Part shown: one piece after another, positions 1 to 14,753 of the stretch
Position numbering within the stretch: position 1 is the first letter of the stretch
How the letters are laid out: each line of letters begins with the position of its first letter
Source of the DNA: Albula goreensis
Lineage: Eukaryota > Chordata > Actinopteri > Albuliformes > Albulidae
Length of the DNA: 64,000 bases
Direction: 5' to 3'
NCBI GenBank assembly: GCA_022829145.1
Contig: CM040755.1
Location: 10,612,563 to 10,676,562 of the forward strand
Made by a program: the position numbers and the translations under genes
Notes under the pieces: model-generated
What the model saw: the letters and a program-made list of their open reading frames with translations, nothing else
Databases searched by the model: none
What the model was told of the DNA's origin: nothing

Positions 1-2988
1 GTCAGCTTTCCTGCAGACTCTAAGAAAGAGGCATGAGAAGTTATGGAATGAGAGAAACAGATGGCAGAGAAGAATGTGGTAAGTGACAGTACAGGCAAGG
101 CACCAGGAGGAGCAGCTTGGGTGGCAGGACACATGTTAAGAGTATACCCTGGATCTGGAGCCAAGGTGTAGCTGGTAGTGGAAGGTCATGATTTCTGCCA
201 TTGTAATTGGTGCAGGTAACTCATTCCACCATGGATGGGGGCATCCTGGTGAGGAGAAGCACGGTGGAGATGTCTGTTTGGGGAGAATTGCAGAGTGACC
301 GGAGGTAGCTGATCTGCAGAATCTATACCACACTGTCTTCAACAGTAAATATTTTCTGCACTCTTCAATCAATAGAAGGTCATCCTGAATTTATTGAAAA
401 TCGTAGGTTATGGAACTTGAGTTTTGGGATATTTTATAAGGAGAGCCATAACTCTGTAAGTCATGTACAATTTTATGGATTTGAAATAAGAACAGAATAG
501 TTGCAACAATATCATGAGTTTGTTCATGAAATAGGCCTTCTTTGACCTTATATAAAAATGTTGAGTCCTCAATTCACATAACCAGGGCCCTGGCTCTCTG
601 AACTGTGCCTACCTTATACGTGTTTGAGTTTTGACATTTCCTGTCAGAGCGCTTGATTCAGCCCACTATAAACACAGCACCCATCCAAAGGGTGTAGGAG
701 TTATTTTGGCAACGAGACGGCATGTACTTTTTCTCCCTCTCAAAACTTCTGAGCTCTTCCAGTTCTCCCAAACGGCCGGCAGAAAAAAAAGGAAAGTGTG
801 TTAAATGAAACATGACATTCTGTCAGCTTTCCACAGTGTGAGAGGCCCATTTTTTGTGAATGAAACCCCTGTTCTGTATTTGACACATTTAACTTTGTGG
901 AATGCTGAGAAAACACTTCAAGAACCCCATTTGCACCACAAAAAAGCTATATTTTGAATGTATTTTGTACCATAGATTTATTTCTCAAAGTGAACCACAT
1001 TTTGAAACTTATTGTAATGTTTATAAGCACTTAAACAAAGATTTACAAACCATTTTAGTGACAGCTTTTGTACAACTTTATATTGGTTTCAAAGTGAGAC
1101 ATGAAAGCACTTTATTTGAAAATGCATTTTTCAAGTATTTGAGCTGATATCACCTCTTTATCTTAGCAACAAAGAGAATATGCTTGTTTCTCACGAAGGT
1201 TTCTAATTATTACAGTAACTCTATGAAATTTTCTCCCATATACTGTATATAATTTGATATACTCATTTTGTAAATGTACCTTTTTAAGTAATTAAAACCA
1301 GAAGAGGTCAGAAATTACAGTGGAGGTTTCTTGAAAGGAGTCAGTTTAAACATTTTTATTGACCCTGGGCCTAATTTCTAGTTAACTAATTATCATGAAG
1401 GTGGAATCACAATGCTCTAAAAATAGATGAATCCTGTCCTGCTTCCAGTCGTGGTGTGTTTATGACATACCACCATATATTTTATTCTAATATCTCTGGC
1501 TAACCTCAGCTTGGTTAAATAGTCAATTATGATTGGTCAGGGAGGTGTTGATTAATTAACCTTATTTCACAGTTGCACAGTCAATTGCATATATCTAGTG
1601 AAAATTGACACAAAACTAGATTGCCAAAATTTATCTGCAAGCAATCAAAATAAACAAATTCTCTTCTATTAAAATATCTATGTACCTTCAATTGGCACAC
1701 CAAAGCTGGGCTCTCTCAGTAACATGAATTTCCGGTCATTGATGCAACAGTCAATACAACCAACATTAATGGTCAGGCGATCAGGAGTAAAGGGTTTCAA
1801 ACCTATTATCCATAACTATACCGATGCCACTCCACAGCTGCTCGGGCCACATTGCTTTATCATTTACAGTTGTTTATTGTTCAAAAAAGCATTATTTGAA
1901 CTGTAATTTTCAGAGTCATAGATGGAAGAGAGAAATCCCTGTAAAAGGTTTCTTCTTGTGGGATTTTTTTTTTTTTACAGCGAATCTACAGTCTTATTTT
2001 TGAACATTACATATCACTTAACTGTGTGAAAAGAGCTCTCTAACTGATGCTCTGTAACTGAGAATCTGCTCAAACTGCTGACCTCAGAGCATGTACAAAT
2101 GATATCTATGTCTATCTGCTGGGGCTTGTAAATCATGCCTTAAACATTGCTTGGAATTATGGTTGTTACTATGTGGGAAGGATTTAATTGACAGTATTTA
2201 AATCCCTCAGCCATTTTATCACCAGCTTGGATATGCTAAAATCTAATAATATTAGAGATGGAGACAGAATCATAGAATAAATCAAAATATAGAAATGCCC
2301 CAAATTTAATTAGGTCAATAAATTCCAGTTTTGTTAATATATGGAGCATGTTTCAACACACATCTGTTCCATAATTTGTAACCAAGAAAATATTGGAAAA
2401 TGCATGTAGGTGCTTAGAACACATTTATGTTGCTCATTAATAATATTCATGTAGATATGAAAGGTACATATTAACAGGTAAAGCTAAGGGAGTTAGGCAT
2501 GTCAGATGCAATGTGCACTCTCTCCTTATGCAGGTGTCTGCTGGGGTCAGGGTGCCAAATGGCACAGCCATGTCCCCAAGAAACAGCCACTGTGTTTCTG
2601 CGTCTTTGTCACCAGTAACCCCCTTCATGTATCAGCTCCACCTATTCATGGACTCGAGAATTTAATATGCTGCATTTATCACCCCCACCCAAAGAGAAAA
2701 CTCATAGAATCTGTCCTGCACTGACATGATTGTGCGGTGGTGGGGAACAAAAAAGAAAACCGGGGCTGAATTGTGTCCAGCTGGTAATCTGGAGATAATG
2801 TGTTTCATTGGATATGCCCGGTTATTAAAGTGGATGTGATTTAAGCTGCTGCAGTGGCCGTAAGTCAGCAGTTAGTAAGGGCCAGGTGCCTCAGTGAGAC
2901 TTACTGTGAAGTAGGTGGGGGAATCCTACAACCATGCTTTATACTGGTTTATATAGCACGCCAGAGCTATAGAACACATGAGGTCTGT

Positions 2989-3037
2989 GGGTGTTATGTG
3001 TGTGTGACTCCTTGTGTATGTGTGTGTGGTGTGTGTA
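2989..3037. repeat. Interrupted GT-rich microsatellite
   Basis: An imperfect run of GT dinucleotides broken by short interruptions. No gene context. Confidence 0.7.
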
Positions 3038-4820
3038 AAGTCTTGTGGCTGTATTACATACCCTATCAGTGGTTTTATTTGTGTTTAACTTCAGGGCTCA
3101 GATGAAAGTGGAGAAACATCCTTTTGCTTTCCAGCATTTACTCATTGATTATGTATGGCAATTACATGCAAGTGTTAATCAGTCTTCTCCTTCACTGTTT
3201 CTCAAAGATCTCAGCACCACTTTGTTTTACTTTCTCTCTATTTTTCTCAGGCTGTGATATGTGAGGTAGAAATGTAAAGAGGTCAGGATGTAATTGTAGT
3301 ACAGAAATGCACTCATATGAAGATCAGACTCTCAAGTGCTGCATTGCTTTTGTGCTATTTTTTATCCCATCACTTCGTGGTTGAAAACCCACAGGAGATA
3401 ATTTGATGTCTAGGGCCTTTGATATTTTATTAATCAATGGAAAAGGTGTGTTTCCAGAAAGGAGAAGGTGGAAGTCGTATGTGAATGCTCTTTGATTTTG
3501 AGCAGGGGCTGGCGGGTTGTTTGACAGTATGGACACATTCTTGCATGATGACTCCATCTGTGTCTGTACCCATTGGCTACCGCTGTGTGAGTGACGGGAT
3601 GCTACAGCATAACAAGTGCCCTTCAGGCTAACAACAGGAAGGATCAATCAAGAGAGAATACTATGACAATACAAATAAACACATATGCGATGATAAATGA
3701 TTTGCAAGGGGTTATATTCAATTCTACATCCATTCAGCTCAATTGTAAGTTTATGTAATTATCATAAACTACAATAATCATCAGTATGTTGCAAAAGAAG
3801 TATTAATAATTATTAATAAGATGTCAGGAAGAGAGTTGCTAATGTCTGTAACAGCTGCCAATTGATGTGGTGCTAGGCAGAGGCCCTGGGATTGTGCCAG
3901 TCCAGGCTTGACACAAAGCTGGATGCTCTTTTCACTGTAGATAATTGGGGAGCCTTGAATGGTTTGAAGGCCTGCACGCATCCTCACGAAGTCTTACAAA
4001 AGTTCTTGTGTATTCTTATATCCATTTTCTGTAATACAATATCACTACAATAAACAATGCATTAAACACCACCATAAAAGTTGTCTGCTATAATCTAAGC
4101 TGCTTAAAGTTTAAGATGCATTTTATGGCATAATCTCTCTTTCAACAATTACAGACAGTACAAACAGATTTTATTGTCTATTTATTTTCATTTATGATTT
4201 TATGACCATTTATGTAATTGTTTATGCATATTTCATGTCCCGTTTCTCCTTTTACTCTTATCTGGAATCATGTTTTCAAGCCTGCCCAATCACTACTATG
4301 ACAAATTTTTTGATGCTCTGCACAAAATAAATTTGATTTGATCCGACATTACGCTGTCAGGTCTGGAGTTATCAGGTGCTGCTTCTCTCTGCTCCACGGT
4401 CCAGCAGCTGAAGCGCAAGGGCTGGAATCCTGCACATCCTGGGGCGGTGCAGACCCTGGGCAGGCTGACTGGGTACGCTACTGCAGCTCAGAAAGGCTGG
4501 GAAGATAACATACTGGCTGAAAACCTCCATCCATGCTTAATACCATAGCCATTTATGACTCACCCTGGAGGTCTGCTAACCACTCTCAGTGCTGGAAGCG
4601 TCAGGAGTCCATCTGACCACTTCACAAAGTAACAACGCTTTAGCAGAACAAAACACCCGCAAACCCAGGGTTCTGTGTTTATTTTGTGTTGAATGAAAGC
4701 ATTCTGTATTTTACACTTGCAGGGGAGAAATTCTTGGCACTTGGACCCTTTATTTCTCTTGGCTGCCTCCCTCTTGAAGATAAACGACACACTGCTAATC
4801 ACCTAAGGGTAGTAAATGTA

Positions 4821-4826
4821 TTTCTC

Positions 4827-4857
<31 letters not shown>

Positions 4858-4861
4858 TCTT
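4821..4861. repeat. (CT)n microsatellite, interrupted
   Basis: Three blocks of CT dinucleotides separated by short T runs. Read directly from the sequence. Confidence 0.85.
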
Positions 4862-5751
4862 ATTTCAATGTCTCTTTTGAAACCCATACATGGATTAATG
4901 TGTGTGTTCTGCTTTGCTGTCCTCACTCTGCCAAAGGTGATAACATCAAGTCAAACTCCTTCACATCCCACGTACGTCCCCAGAGCACACCTCATGTCTG
5001 CCAAACTTTATGAATTGTAAATGAAGGACAAGTCCCCCAGCTCACGGAGACACATGGTGCTGTCTGCCATTGTTTTCAAGGTAAAAAAGAGGACCCTCAT
5101 GTTTGTTTTATTTTTGTCATATTGAGCATAGGTAGTTGGAGCTGCTCTTCGCCCACACTGTGGGATTTTAATGCCATTTCTTGGAACCAGAGAACGGGTA
5201 TTGCTTAAAGATATAAGAATAAAAGAAAGTACTTAATGTCTTGACTTAAGCCACAGGCAAAATGCAAAGAGAGCGCATCATGTGATCACCACTTAGAGTT
5301 GAAGTCTTCTTGTTGCTAATTAGCAAATTGGATTTCTGAAAGTCAATTGCTGGAGGTCAATTGATTGCTCCCTTCTTCTACTGTATGTGTGCGCATGTGT
5401 GAGTGTGTTGATATACAAACATTTACACATATTATGAAGAAGGAACCAGTCATGTTAATAACAGCTTCTCAGAATCTATGGCGAACTGGTACTGAAGTCA
5501 TTGTGCTTGAGAAAATGTTTTGTGTCTGTTCTGAATGTTACATGTGAGGGTGGGTAACTCCACCCTCCAAGTGGTGCGCATGGCAATCTATTCAGTTGCG
5601 ATGCAACAGACTGGCAATGCAATTTGTAATATAATGCTCATAAACAAATACCACTATCGACAATGCAGCTGCTTACTTCCCTGATGGGACTACGGATCAG
5701 TTACATAATACCTGTTGTATCCTGTGTTTATGGAAGTCTAATAAATTAAAT

Positions 5752-5788
5752 TCCTGAATCCAAAAAAGCAAGATTTTTGGATTCAGGA
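5752..5788. repeat. Perfect 15-bp inverted repeat, 7-nt loop
   Basis: The left arm at 5752-5766 is the exact reverse complement of the right arm at 5774-5788. The spacer is seven bases. Either strand could form a stable stem-loop. It is too short for a typical animal microRNA precursor and has no gene context. Confidence 0.85.
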
Positions 5789-6303
5789 GTGTTTGCTCTA
5801 AGATTAAGTGACAGTCACTGGAGTGACCTTCTAAGCTGGTTTTATTAAGGGTTTGTTTCTACCAGCTGGTATGATCTCCTGTAACTCCCCTCATGTAGTG
5901 TATGAAAAACATCACACCATGCCCTTCAAAAACAAGTGTTTTAGAGTCCCTCATTATAAACTCAACATGCTGACTCACTTATCCCATATACAGTCAAACT
6001 ACTTAATAAATGTGTTCACAGTAATGACTATACAGTCTACACCGGTGTAACCTTGGGGTCTTGTGCAATGAGTGAGGTGGAAAAGTTGAGGGCTTGGGGC
6101 AATTTGTGTGGCAGATATTGTACCATTATATCGGCCCTGTGTGGTTGAAGGGAGGGGAAATCACAATGTCCAACGCTCGGATTTCTGAGAGATCAGAAAA
6201 TAAAGTATTTTTATATCACATCATACTTAAGTGCAGCTTTTGAAAAAAATACATAAATGCAATAGATTTTTAACAAGACTGTCATGGTCCATCGATATCA
6301 CAT

Positions 6304-6349
6304 CATCATCTTTCAGAAATGTTTTATTTAACATTTCTGAAAGATGATG
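6304..6349. repeat. Perfect 20-bp inverted repeat, 6-nt loop
   Basis: Arms at 6304-6323 and 6330-6349 are exact reverse complements around a six-base spacer (ttattt). Pairing stops immediately outside the arms. Total length is 46 nt, shorter than a normal pre-microRNA, so a replication template-switch product or a small palindrome is likelier than an RNA gene. Confidence 0.9.
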
Positions 6350-9004
6350 CAGAAACATGCAGAGAGCTAATTTCAGAGACCAAAATGTATTTCCTTTACA
6401 TGAACTTATCCAAAAACAAGCCCCAGGGAAATGCAAATATACAAATCAGTGTCCATGTGTACAGCATGTTTAAATGTTTACTGCATGTAAACTGAGGCCA
6501 GGTGGGGTTTCATAACACTCAGATAGGAACAGGCTTGTTTTTACATCCCCAGTAACAGGCTGGATGTTTGTCTCTGTGTGGACCCAGCCATCGTGGAGTA
6601 AAATCAAATCAACAGACAGCGAAATGCATGAGCTCATCATTTTCCTCAGAATCTCTTTCCATGTAGATGAAGGTCCCTTGGGACACACAGAAATAGATCT
6701 CACTTACTGTTTTAGCTTCAAGACAGTCTTGTTAAATTACCATGTGTTAGCCGAGTAGCACTGGGCTTACTATGGCTTATTTTCAGGTACAGTATCGATA
6801 TTTGGATTCATAATGAGCTCTTGGTAGATACGAATTCATGATCCTGAACCTGACAGCTGCTTGCTGTCCAGCAGTCTGTGATATGTAATTGCATTCCTCA
6901 CACATGCCACGAGACACTGAAATGAAATGTGTTCACGCAAATGCAATTACTGCACTACCATTATTGCCATGGTGAAGAACATGCTCTGGCATTATGCACA
7001 GAGATGTGTGTTTGTGAGGTCATGCACGCATTGCAGACTGGAGGGCAACACGCCTGAGCCTGCGTCCAAGGCAGAAAAAATGAGTCTGGTTACGGGAAAG
7101 GTATTCCTACCTCTTTTCTGCTCAGGACACCCCCGTACGCTTGTGCTCTGAGAGCCTGCATTTTCCATCAGAACAACACAATAACAATAGCATCAGTCTG
7201 CCCCCCCACCCCCAGGCACCAACTCCCCATATTTACCATATTTACATTTTTTTTTTTGTTGTTGTGAGTGAACTAAGCAACTTTGGAAACTAAAACAAAG
7301 GTTTTTTTATGTATTTGCACATCAAAAGTGAAAATGACTAAATAGTGATTTTAGGATTTATTTTTGTTTTGCCAAAAACCTCAGTTATGACTGAAACCCG
7401 GTTCCACTGTGACACTGTGTGGTTACATTTCCTATCACTGTGTACCAAGAGGAGAATGTGGGAAGCGAAAATTTAACTGTCTGCATGGCGTCGGCGACTG
7501 AAACATGCTGGGTCACCGGCCAGAACAACTCCTTCGCTCACGACCCAATTAGCCATGGTTCACTGCTTCCTATTTTCTCCCCTGCGCTGGCTCTGCCTGT
7601 TGCTGTTTCTCATAGATGATATCTGATCATACTGCAGGGCAGGCATTCTTCCTTGGCCCTCCGGTTCAATGATTGTGCCTCACTGCAGGGCAGGAAAACG
7701 CAGAACTAGTGCTATCGCTTGGCTATGATCTCAATCCTTTGTACAGTATGCCTCGTCCCCTTTTGTTACCTCTTAAAGGCATAGTAGTGGAAATCAATGG
7801 CTCAAAAGAAACCCTTTGTGCTCTGTATTTGTGAAGCAATTTCTAAACTAGTGAACACTGATGCTCACTGACAGATTAGGTAGAGGATCAGTCAACGTTT
7901 AACATTTTGTTTTAAATATCAGAATCTTTCAAGTCTTAATCAAAATGTTATATGTGTTTGTCTGTGTGCATAGCACCAATAATTAGTGCATGATTCAAAC
8001 AGTTACATAATATTATAGTTGACAATGACCTATATATTTCGAAATGTTAATTTAAAGTTTAAAAAAAAATACTTTGTGATAAATACATTTGCACTCCCTC
8101 CATTGAAGAGTCTTCTAACCCAGATAAAAGCATTGTTAAAAAGGGTTCAGTTCTTGGAAGAAGTAATGCATTTCATTTCATTAACAGTAAGAGCCACAGT
8201 TTGCTGTTTAATGCAGATGCAAATGCAGGGCACATTATTTAGGATTACTGAGCAGAAACGGATGTCTGTTCACCCTCATCAAGCTGTCTGTGTGTGCGAT
8301 CAGGGTTTGTCACGCACAGGTTCCAAAACAAACCGCATATCTTACTTTGATAAGTCCAGGTTAAACAGACACGTAATTGAATAAAACATGGCACTGACGG
8401 CGTTTCATGGGGGATTCATTCCTCCCCTGCCTTTGAACAATATATCAAAGGCCTACCTCTGCTGTGTGCTGTGAAAGGAACTAGACAGGGGGAATACATT
8501 TTAGGGGTCTAACAATGAGCAGTCACATTCAAATGAATGAGTTCAATAAGTTCAGGGTTGTTCAACTGCACAAGTTTACTTCATGTATAATTGTGTCAAG
8601 GCTAGGTATATATGTACTGGCATGTTAGCAAAATATATATTATTTCCTAAAATTATTATTCTTTTTAAATTCCAGTGCTGAATATGGCTGCAGTACATAA
8701 TCAGTCGTACAGTCACCCAGGAGGGAGGGATTTGGTCCATGTGGAAGGCTGGGTCTCATCACCCAGATACCCACAGTCTGCCTGCACAGAGCTGCACATC
8801 AAGTTTCTCATGTCTGTGAAAGCAAAAAGAAATGGTAACTGACATGACCTGTTTCAGAAGAGAGTATGTGCTTAGTCTACTCCCCTGAATTGACAATGTA
8901 AGTTGTTGCAATGAGTATGGCTTGTGATTGAACTGTCCACACTTGGAGTGAAAAAGGACAATGGTATGTAAAATTAACATAATTTCCTAATTTCCACCTT
9001 TTTT

Positions 9005-9264
9005 GGTAACACTTTATTTTAATGGCTGCTTATAAACTATAAATAAATAATTATGCAATACTTTGATGACCATGAGTACACTTATAAACATTTTATTAAG
9101 GAACTGTAATTACTTATAAATCATGAGCAAAAATCTTTACATTTGTTTACTCATGCTCATTCATACATGAAATACAGTTACTGACTTACAAGCAGTGTAG
9201 AAATGGTTAACAAAGTGTTGCATAATTATTTACTTTGAGTTTATAAGAAACCAGTAAAATGACC
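9005..9264. mobile_element. Foldback, MITE-like palindromic element
   Basis: The left half, starting ggtaacacttt, is matched by an inverted right half ending near 9264. The best paired segment is 9029-9073 with 9201-9247, sharing blocks such as cttataaact, taaataattatgcaa and actttg. Weaker pairing continues inwards (tacact, actgta), so the whole 260 bp is a long imperfect palindrome with no open frame. It resembles the short inverted-repeat, non-autonomous DNA elements known in teleosts. The exact family and the target-site duplication could not be assigned. Confidence 0.65.
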
Positions 9265-12200
9265 CAATTTGATACTACCATGTGTGCCCCTTAAGCAACA
9301 GTGTGGCACCCATTCCTGGTAAAAGGAACACTGTCACTGAAGTTCATGAACTCCTCTGATGCACTCGTCCCTCAACCAGTAACAATGTGTCACACTACAG
9401 GCTAAACAGTACTACAGAAGATCTGCTGCCAGTTGGAGGGAAGGCATGCGTCCTGTCCAATATTTATTTACTCATTGAGAGGATTAGAGAGAAACTTATA
9501 CCTGTTTTAGTCTTAACTGTGCATGTAAAAAAAATAGTGTACATTTTGTTGAAGTGCTGGAGGACAGAACACAAACAATAAAGCATGACTATCCAGTGAC
9601 ATGCCTCTATCAATTATATTAATGGTTCTGGAAGGTGTTATGTTAAATGACAGTTTAAACTTGCCAGTCATCCCCAAGGCTAAGAATAATCAATCATTCG
9701 ACTGTGAAAATGTTTAACTGTTATTACTCAGACACACAAAATTCCAATAACTATAATTGGATATTGAAAAGAGGAGCAGAAAATACCTTGCTGAGCGCAA
9801 GCTGTAATTTTCAAAAGCTGCTATGATCATATCTTTGTGAAGAGGAATGTTTACATGGCAAGATTTTTCTTTTCAAAAATTTTGTAACAGCTTTTCATGT
9901 TGAAAGAAAAAATGTATGAGATTAGTTAATGTTTGTGTTGTGGTCCCTATTTAGACAAAATCTGCAATCACTGGATTAAATTCAGCTCATCTCTGGGGAT
10001 TTGTATTTCAAACCAAACACCTAGTAATTGTGGCAATTTGTGTCAGCTTTGCTGTTCTCTTTACAACATACAAATGTCTTCATAAATGTAACTGATTGAA
10101 TTCATTCTATACCTGATAATTAGTAGAATTAACAACATATCTGATCAGCGTCCTTTGGTGTAGAAATGGTATATACTGTTATTCCTCATTACTGAGTGTT
10201 GCCTGCATATTTGTCTTGGGACAACCACCCCCTCACCCCCCCCCACCCTTTATCTTGCCCTCATAATTTGTGACTCATATATTTGACAAAATATTCTTTT
10301 GTGTTTAATGCTGACTATACTTTACAAATTCAATGCAAAGTCCTGAGTACTCATATGACCCATAACTACATTTAGGCTGTATCTAGACCTTTTAATGAAG
10401 GAGTCTTCTAACCTGTACTTATATCGAGTTGCAGGGGATAGATTGTATGGTATTGATGACATATTTGTGATTTGTTTTGGTGAAGTCTCCTCCCCAATTA
10501 AATGAATTCATTCTTTTTATAATTCTATTACAGGACATCTAAGATTCACTTAGGAATAACATGGCAGAACTCTCTGAATATAAGGGTTACAAAATAAGGT
10601 AATCATGTCTCCACTGATCTGCTCAGGAAAACCTACCGATAAAAGCAATTATCTTCATGCTCATAAATACCACCCACTGTCTCCAAAAGAAGTCTGCCCC
10701 TAAGTCTGGTTCAAAGAACCAGCCCCTCTGATACAAGCCCTCATTACGGAGGAATGAAATGATGCAATGGTTTAAAGAAAATGGGCATACCAATAAATGC
10801 TTTAGTTCCACTGAGAGTCGACTTCATAGCTTTTCAAGGTCTCAACATTTGAATACTTCCACTGAAGGAAAACTCCCCAGCTCCCTTCCCTTTACTTTGT
10901 ACATTACCACCTCCAGTTCTGATACTCCAGTGAGAACTTTCTGTCTGCTCCAAAGAAAGGCTGACTTCCTCTTTCATCAGTTGCCTCTCTCATATGTTCT
11001 TATTGTCAATCTCTCACTAATTAAAGACAATAAAAACTGTGATCCAGTTGCCAATCCAAAGACAAAAACCAACGTCACTTGTTTTTCTCATTGTGTGACA
11101 ATATGAGCAGAACATCCCATTGAAAGAATTTAAAAGGATACGCTAAGCTCATTTTGAAGACAGGACTGCATAAGTCCTGAATCCAAAGTGAAGACCCAGC
11201 AGATCCTGCAGCACACCATGTGTACATGTGACAGCTCAAATGATTGAGTGTTTTGAGCACTGTAGAAAATCATGGCTAATGTGAATCTCATCGATAGGAG
11301 CCTCATGGTAGTGTTGCCTGAAATAAAGAGATTCTTGCTTGATAAATGCCAGTTCTTCAGTGAAAACATTTTGTTAAATTTTACTGTACAGTCCAGCAGT
11401 GGACTGTGTTCATTATCAGGCATATAATTTTTCTTAACATATAGGCTTGAGAAAACATTTTTCAAGAGCAATATCAGGTGAACATGGTGGGTGTCATCAT
11501 TCTAAGGCAAATGGAATTAATTTCAAAGATCAATTACACCATATTTCAGTGTCTAATAGCCCATGTTACTTTATTCTAACCTCTCTCATTTTTTTCTGCA
11601 TTGTATATGATAGGAATATGGTTATGGGAATATTATTTTTAGAATTCCTCCATGATTGTGTTACTTGCTTATTTGACATATGTACAGTTAGGTAGACAAA
11701 CACACATGTTGTTAATGTCGATGCTAATTTCCAGTATTTTTTCTGATATAAATACAGTTTCATTTCTGAGTTTCTAATGCAACCTGGGAGATCTAACAAT
11801 TTTTAGAGAGATTAAATAATTGGTGCCTGAATTGCAAATGTGTCAGACACTGAAACAGCATAATTATTTAATGTGTCCAGGGTTACTGTTTTGAAAAATA
11901 ATGATGGCATACTCCAAACAAGGAAAACCTGCATCATAAAAGAGGAACAGTGGTAGTACGTTTTTGCTTGTTTGTCAGTAATGCATTACATAAAGTAGTA
12001 GTAAACAAAGAAGGCAATAAGCCCTCTATTGTTTTCTTACTTGCATTGTACTGTCCTTGTTATGGGTTTCTACTTTATTGTTATTGAGTTTTTTATGAGT
12101 GCAAATAAAACACATGGGCATGATAATGCATAACCTATTGTAATTAGTGCAAAACCTGGATTTCTAAGCATCTTTTGCTATATTGAATACATTTGGCTGG

Positions 12201-14676
12201 ACACCTTCGCTGAGCAGATCTAAACATCATTTGGTGTTTTCATTATTTCTGGACATGGCCTGTGACTTATTCAGGACACTAATATTGAAAGCTTTGTAAT
12301 TATTTTCACATCCCAGTTATTGGCATAAAGGTCTCTGGGATGACCTGAGAATTTGTGGTTTTGCTTGATACAATAAAGGGCTAATCTCTGAAGTACATGC
12401 CAATTAATTAAAGTTTTTATGATTAAACTTTCAGGGCATGGCCCTTTTGTTTGTGTTGCTCTTCCTAGAACTTATCCAACCACATTATTCATGATTCTGA
12501 AGAGAACTATTATTGTTTCATGGGTTAGCCACAAGCCTTTATGATTGCGACCCAAGAGTCAAGGCCACTCATGTGGAAGATGGGGCTAATTACTGGGGTT
12601 GGCTTAAGTCTTCTGGAAAGTGTCCCTCCGGCAAAAAACACATTTATAGTCCAGTCTCAAAAAACAATGTTTAGGCAGTGGCTGAATGGTCAGACATTAG
12701 ACTACTCCTCAGCGTGTTTGAGGTTTACTTGTGCATTGTCTTTCCACATTACGACCAGGTGCATATTATGGGATGATACCTGGTGGTTATGAGAAAAGTG
12801 TGATATATCACCTGTGTTCCTTTTAGTAGCAAATGTGGCAGCTTCTTGTCGTAGCACTACACATGCAGAGCCAACTTCGCCTGTATGTCTTCCTTGTCCT
12901 CAGGACAACCCATACAATGGCCTGCCAAAGGAGTCCATTTTTGTGAGTTCACACAGCATGGTCCCTGTAATTCATGGAAATAGACACAAGCAAAAGAAAT
13001 ACCATTGAGTATGACACAAACTGTGAATGTGAGCATACGTCAGAGCACCACCTGAAGCCTCCGTCAGATGCCCCTCAGAGAACGTGACTCTCTGTGCCAG
13101 AAAAACAGCTTAGAGCATGTGAAATCATTTACCATTCAGTTGTGGCAGATTGTTGCATCTAGTGGGTATTGCATATGAGCACACAGGAAAGTGCTGTGTT
13201 GTGAGTCTAGATTTTATAAGGCTTCAGTGAGAACTGAGTATGAGTTTTCTGACAGGTGTTCGCTGTGCACGCCACATGAGATCACAAAAATGTACATGGT
13301 ATGCATGGCATTAAAGCACACGGGCAGTGTTACAAATGTTTCTGATCATTAATTATTAAACAGATACTGTTTTGCCTATGAAACCAAATTAACATTTTAT
13401 ATCCGCTCTGCACATTTAATTTATTCATTTATGAATTCAGTGCCCCTGTGAAAGAATTTACATGGATTACATGCAAAGCAAATCCAAGTTAATTGTGTTC
13501 ACATGGTCAGTAACAATTTCTCATACATTTAAGCCTGAAAATAAAATAATGTTTTTGAGAGATATTGTCTCCCTTAGTCAAAGAGAGACAGCAGATCAAG
13601 CAGAAAGGCAGGCAAACAGACAGGAAGAATGGCATAATGGCTACGAACAAAGGGTTTTTGCATTGTGTTCTGTAGTATGCTTTAATGCTTCAAGTTGTTC
13701 TTTTTTACTTCTTATGTGATATGCTGTGTAGTTCCGACTGCAGTGTACGTCTGGATCTACGTAAAACTGAAGCAATGGATTTGGAAAATAAGAATGCATT
13801 ATTTATCATTTGCTGATAATAGGGAAATTAATCTGAAATGCAACCCAAATGTAACCTTCCTGTACTTCTAGCAGGTACAATATTGGTGACTCTCTGTCTG
13901 TTCAATACACGGCTGTATGGTGCCTTGTGACTAAACCAAGCAGACAAGAGTTTCTTAATTGAATTTGTGTGCATTAGCATTGTCTTCAGATGAGAGTTTG
14001 GTAGCTTTTAGCTGTACTGCAAAGTCTCAGGAAATGAAAACAATGAAACAGGTGCACTCTGAACCTACAGGTCTGACCTTAACCAGTAAATTGGCCATTT
14101 CTAAATCAGTTTTTCTCTTTCTGCTGTTTCCTGCATTTTCAAACTATCAATATTTCCTCTGAATACACTGGTACTGGTAGTGCAAAGTAAGTGTATTTTT
14201 AAAAAATCTTTGTGAAGGCAATAATGTATACAGTATGAAATACTGTATGAATACCATTTAAATAATATATTTTTCATACTGTTGTATTTTATGGCCATTA
14301 AATGTGTATATAAATATAAAAGCTTGTTTGTTTTGTTTATAGGTTTGATGCTCATAAGCCAAATATCAGCTCAAACCATTATTCCTAGACCTGGAAATGT
14401 TGCTATAACCATAGGTGTAGTCACTCCATGTATGTGGGGTGTACCCTCCTAAACTTCTGGAGCTGTACAGTGTACCCACCTATGAGCCATATTAATGTTG
14501 TACTACAAATACTGTACCACAAATGGCCTTTGAAGTTAAAGTGTACCCACCTTCTCATACTGCATACTCACCTGAACCTGCTCAGTTACCACTGCACCAA
14601 TGGTTATAACCTACATAACGGTGCTTAACTTGAATTGCTTCAGTGAATATTGAGCTGTATAAATGGGCTAAATATT

Positions 14677-14750
<74 letters not shown>
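14677..14750. repeat. Poly(A) followed by (AT)n microsatellite
   Basis: About 15 A residues run into a continuous AT dinucleotide array at 14691-14750. The array is self-complementary and can extrude a cruciform. The junction could be the decayed tail of a retroposed copy, but no body is recognisable to its left. Confidence 0.95.

Positions 14751-14753
<3 letters not shown>

Noticed and set aside
190..290. Phrase resembling a dispersed fish repeat (cattccaccatgg... gaggagaagc)
   Set aside because: The resemblance is from memory and too weak to assign a family or borders.
1..1300. Possible AMBRA1 3' exon or 3' UTR, expected from human synteny
   Set aside because: No recognisable protein sequence or clear exon boundary was found. 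The order is only an expectation.
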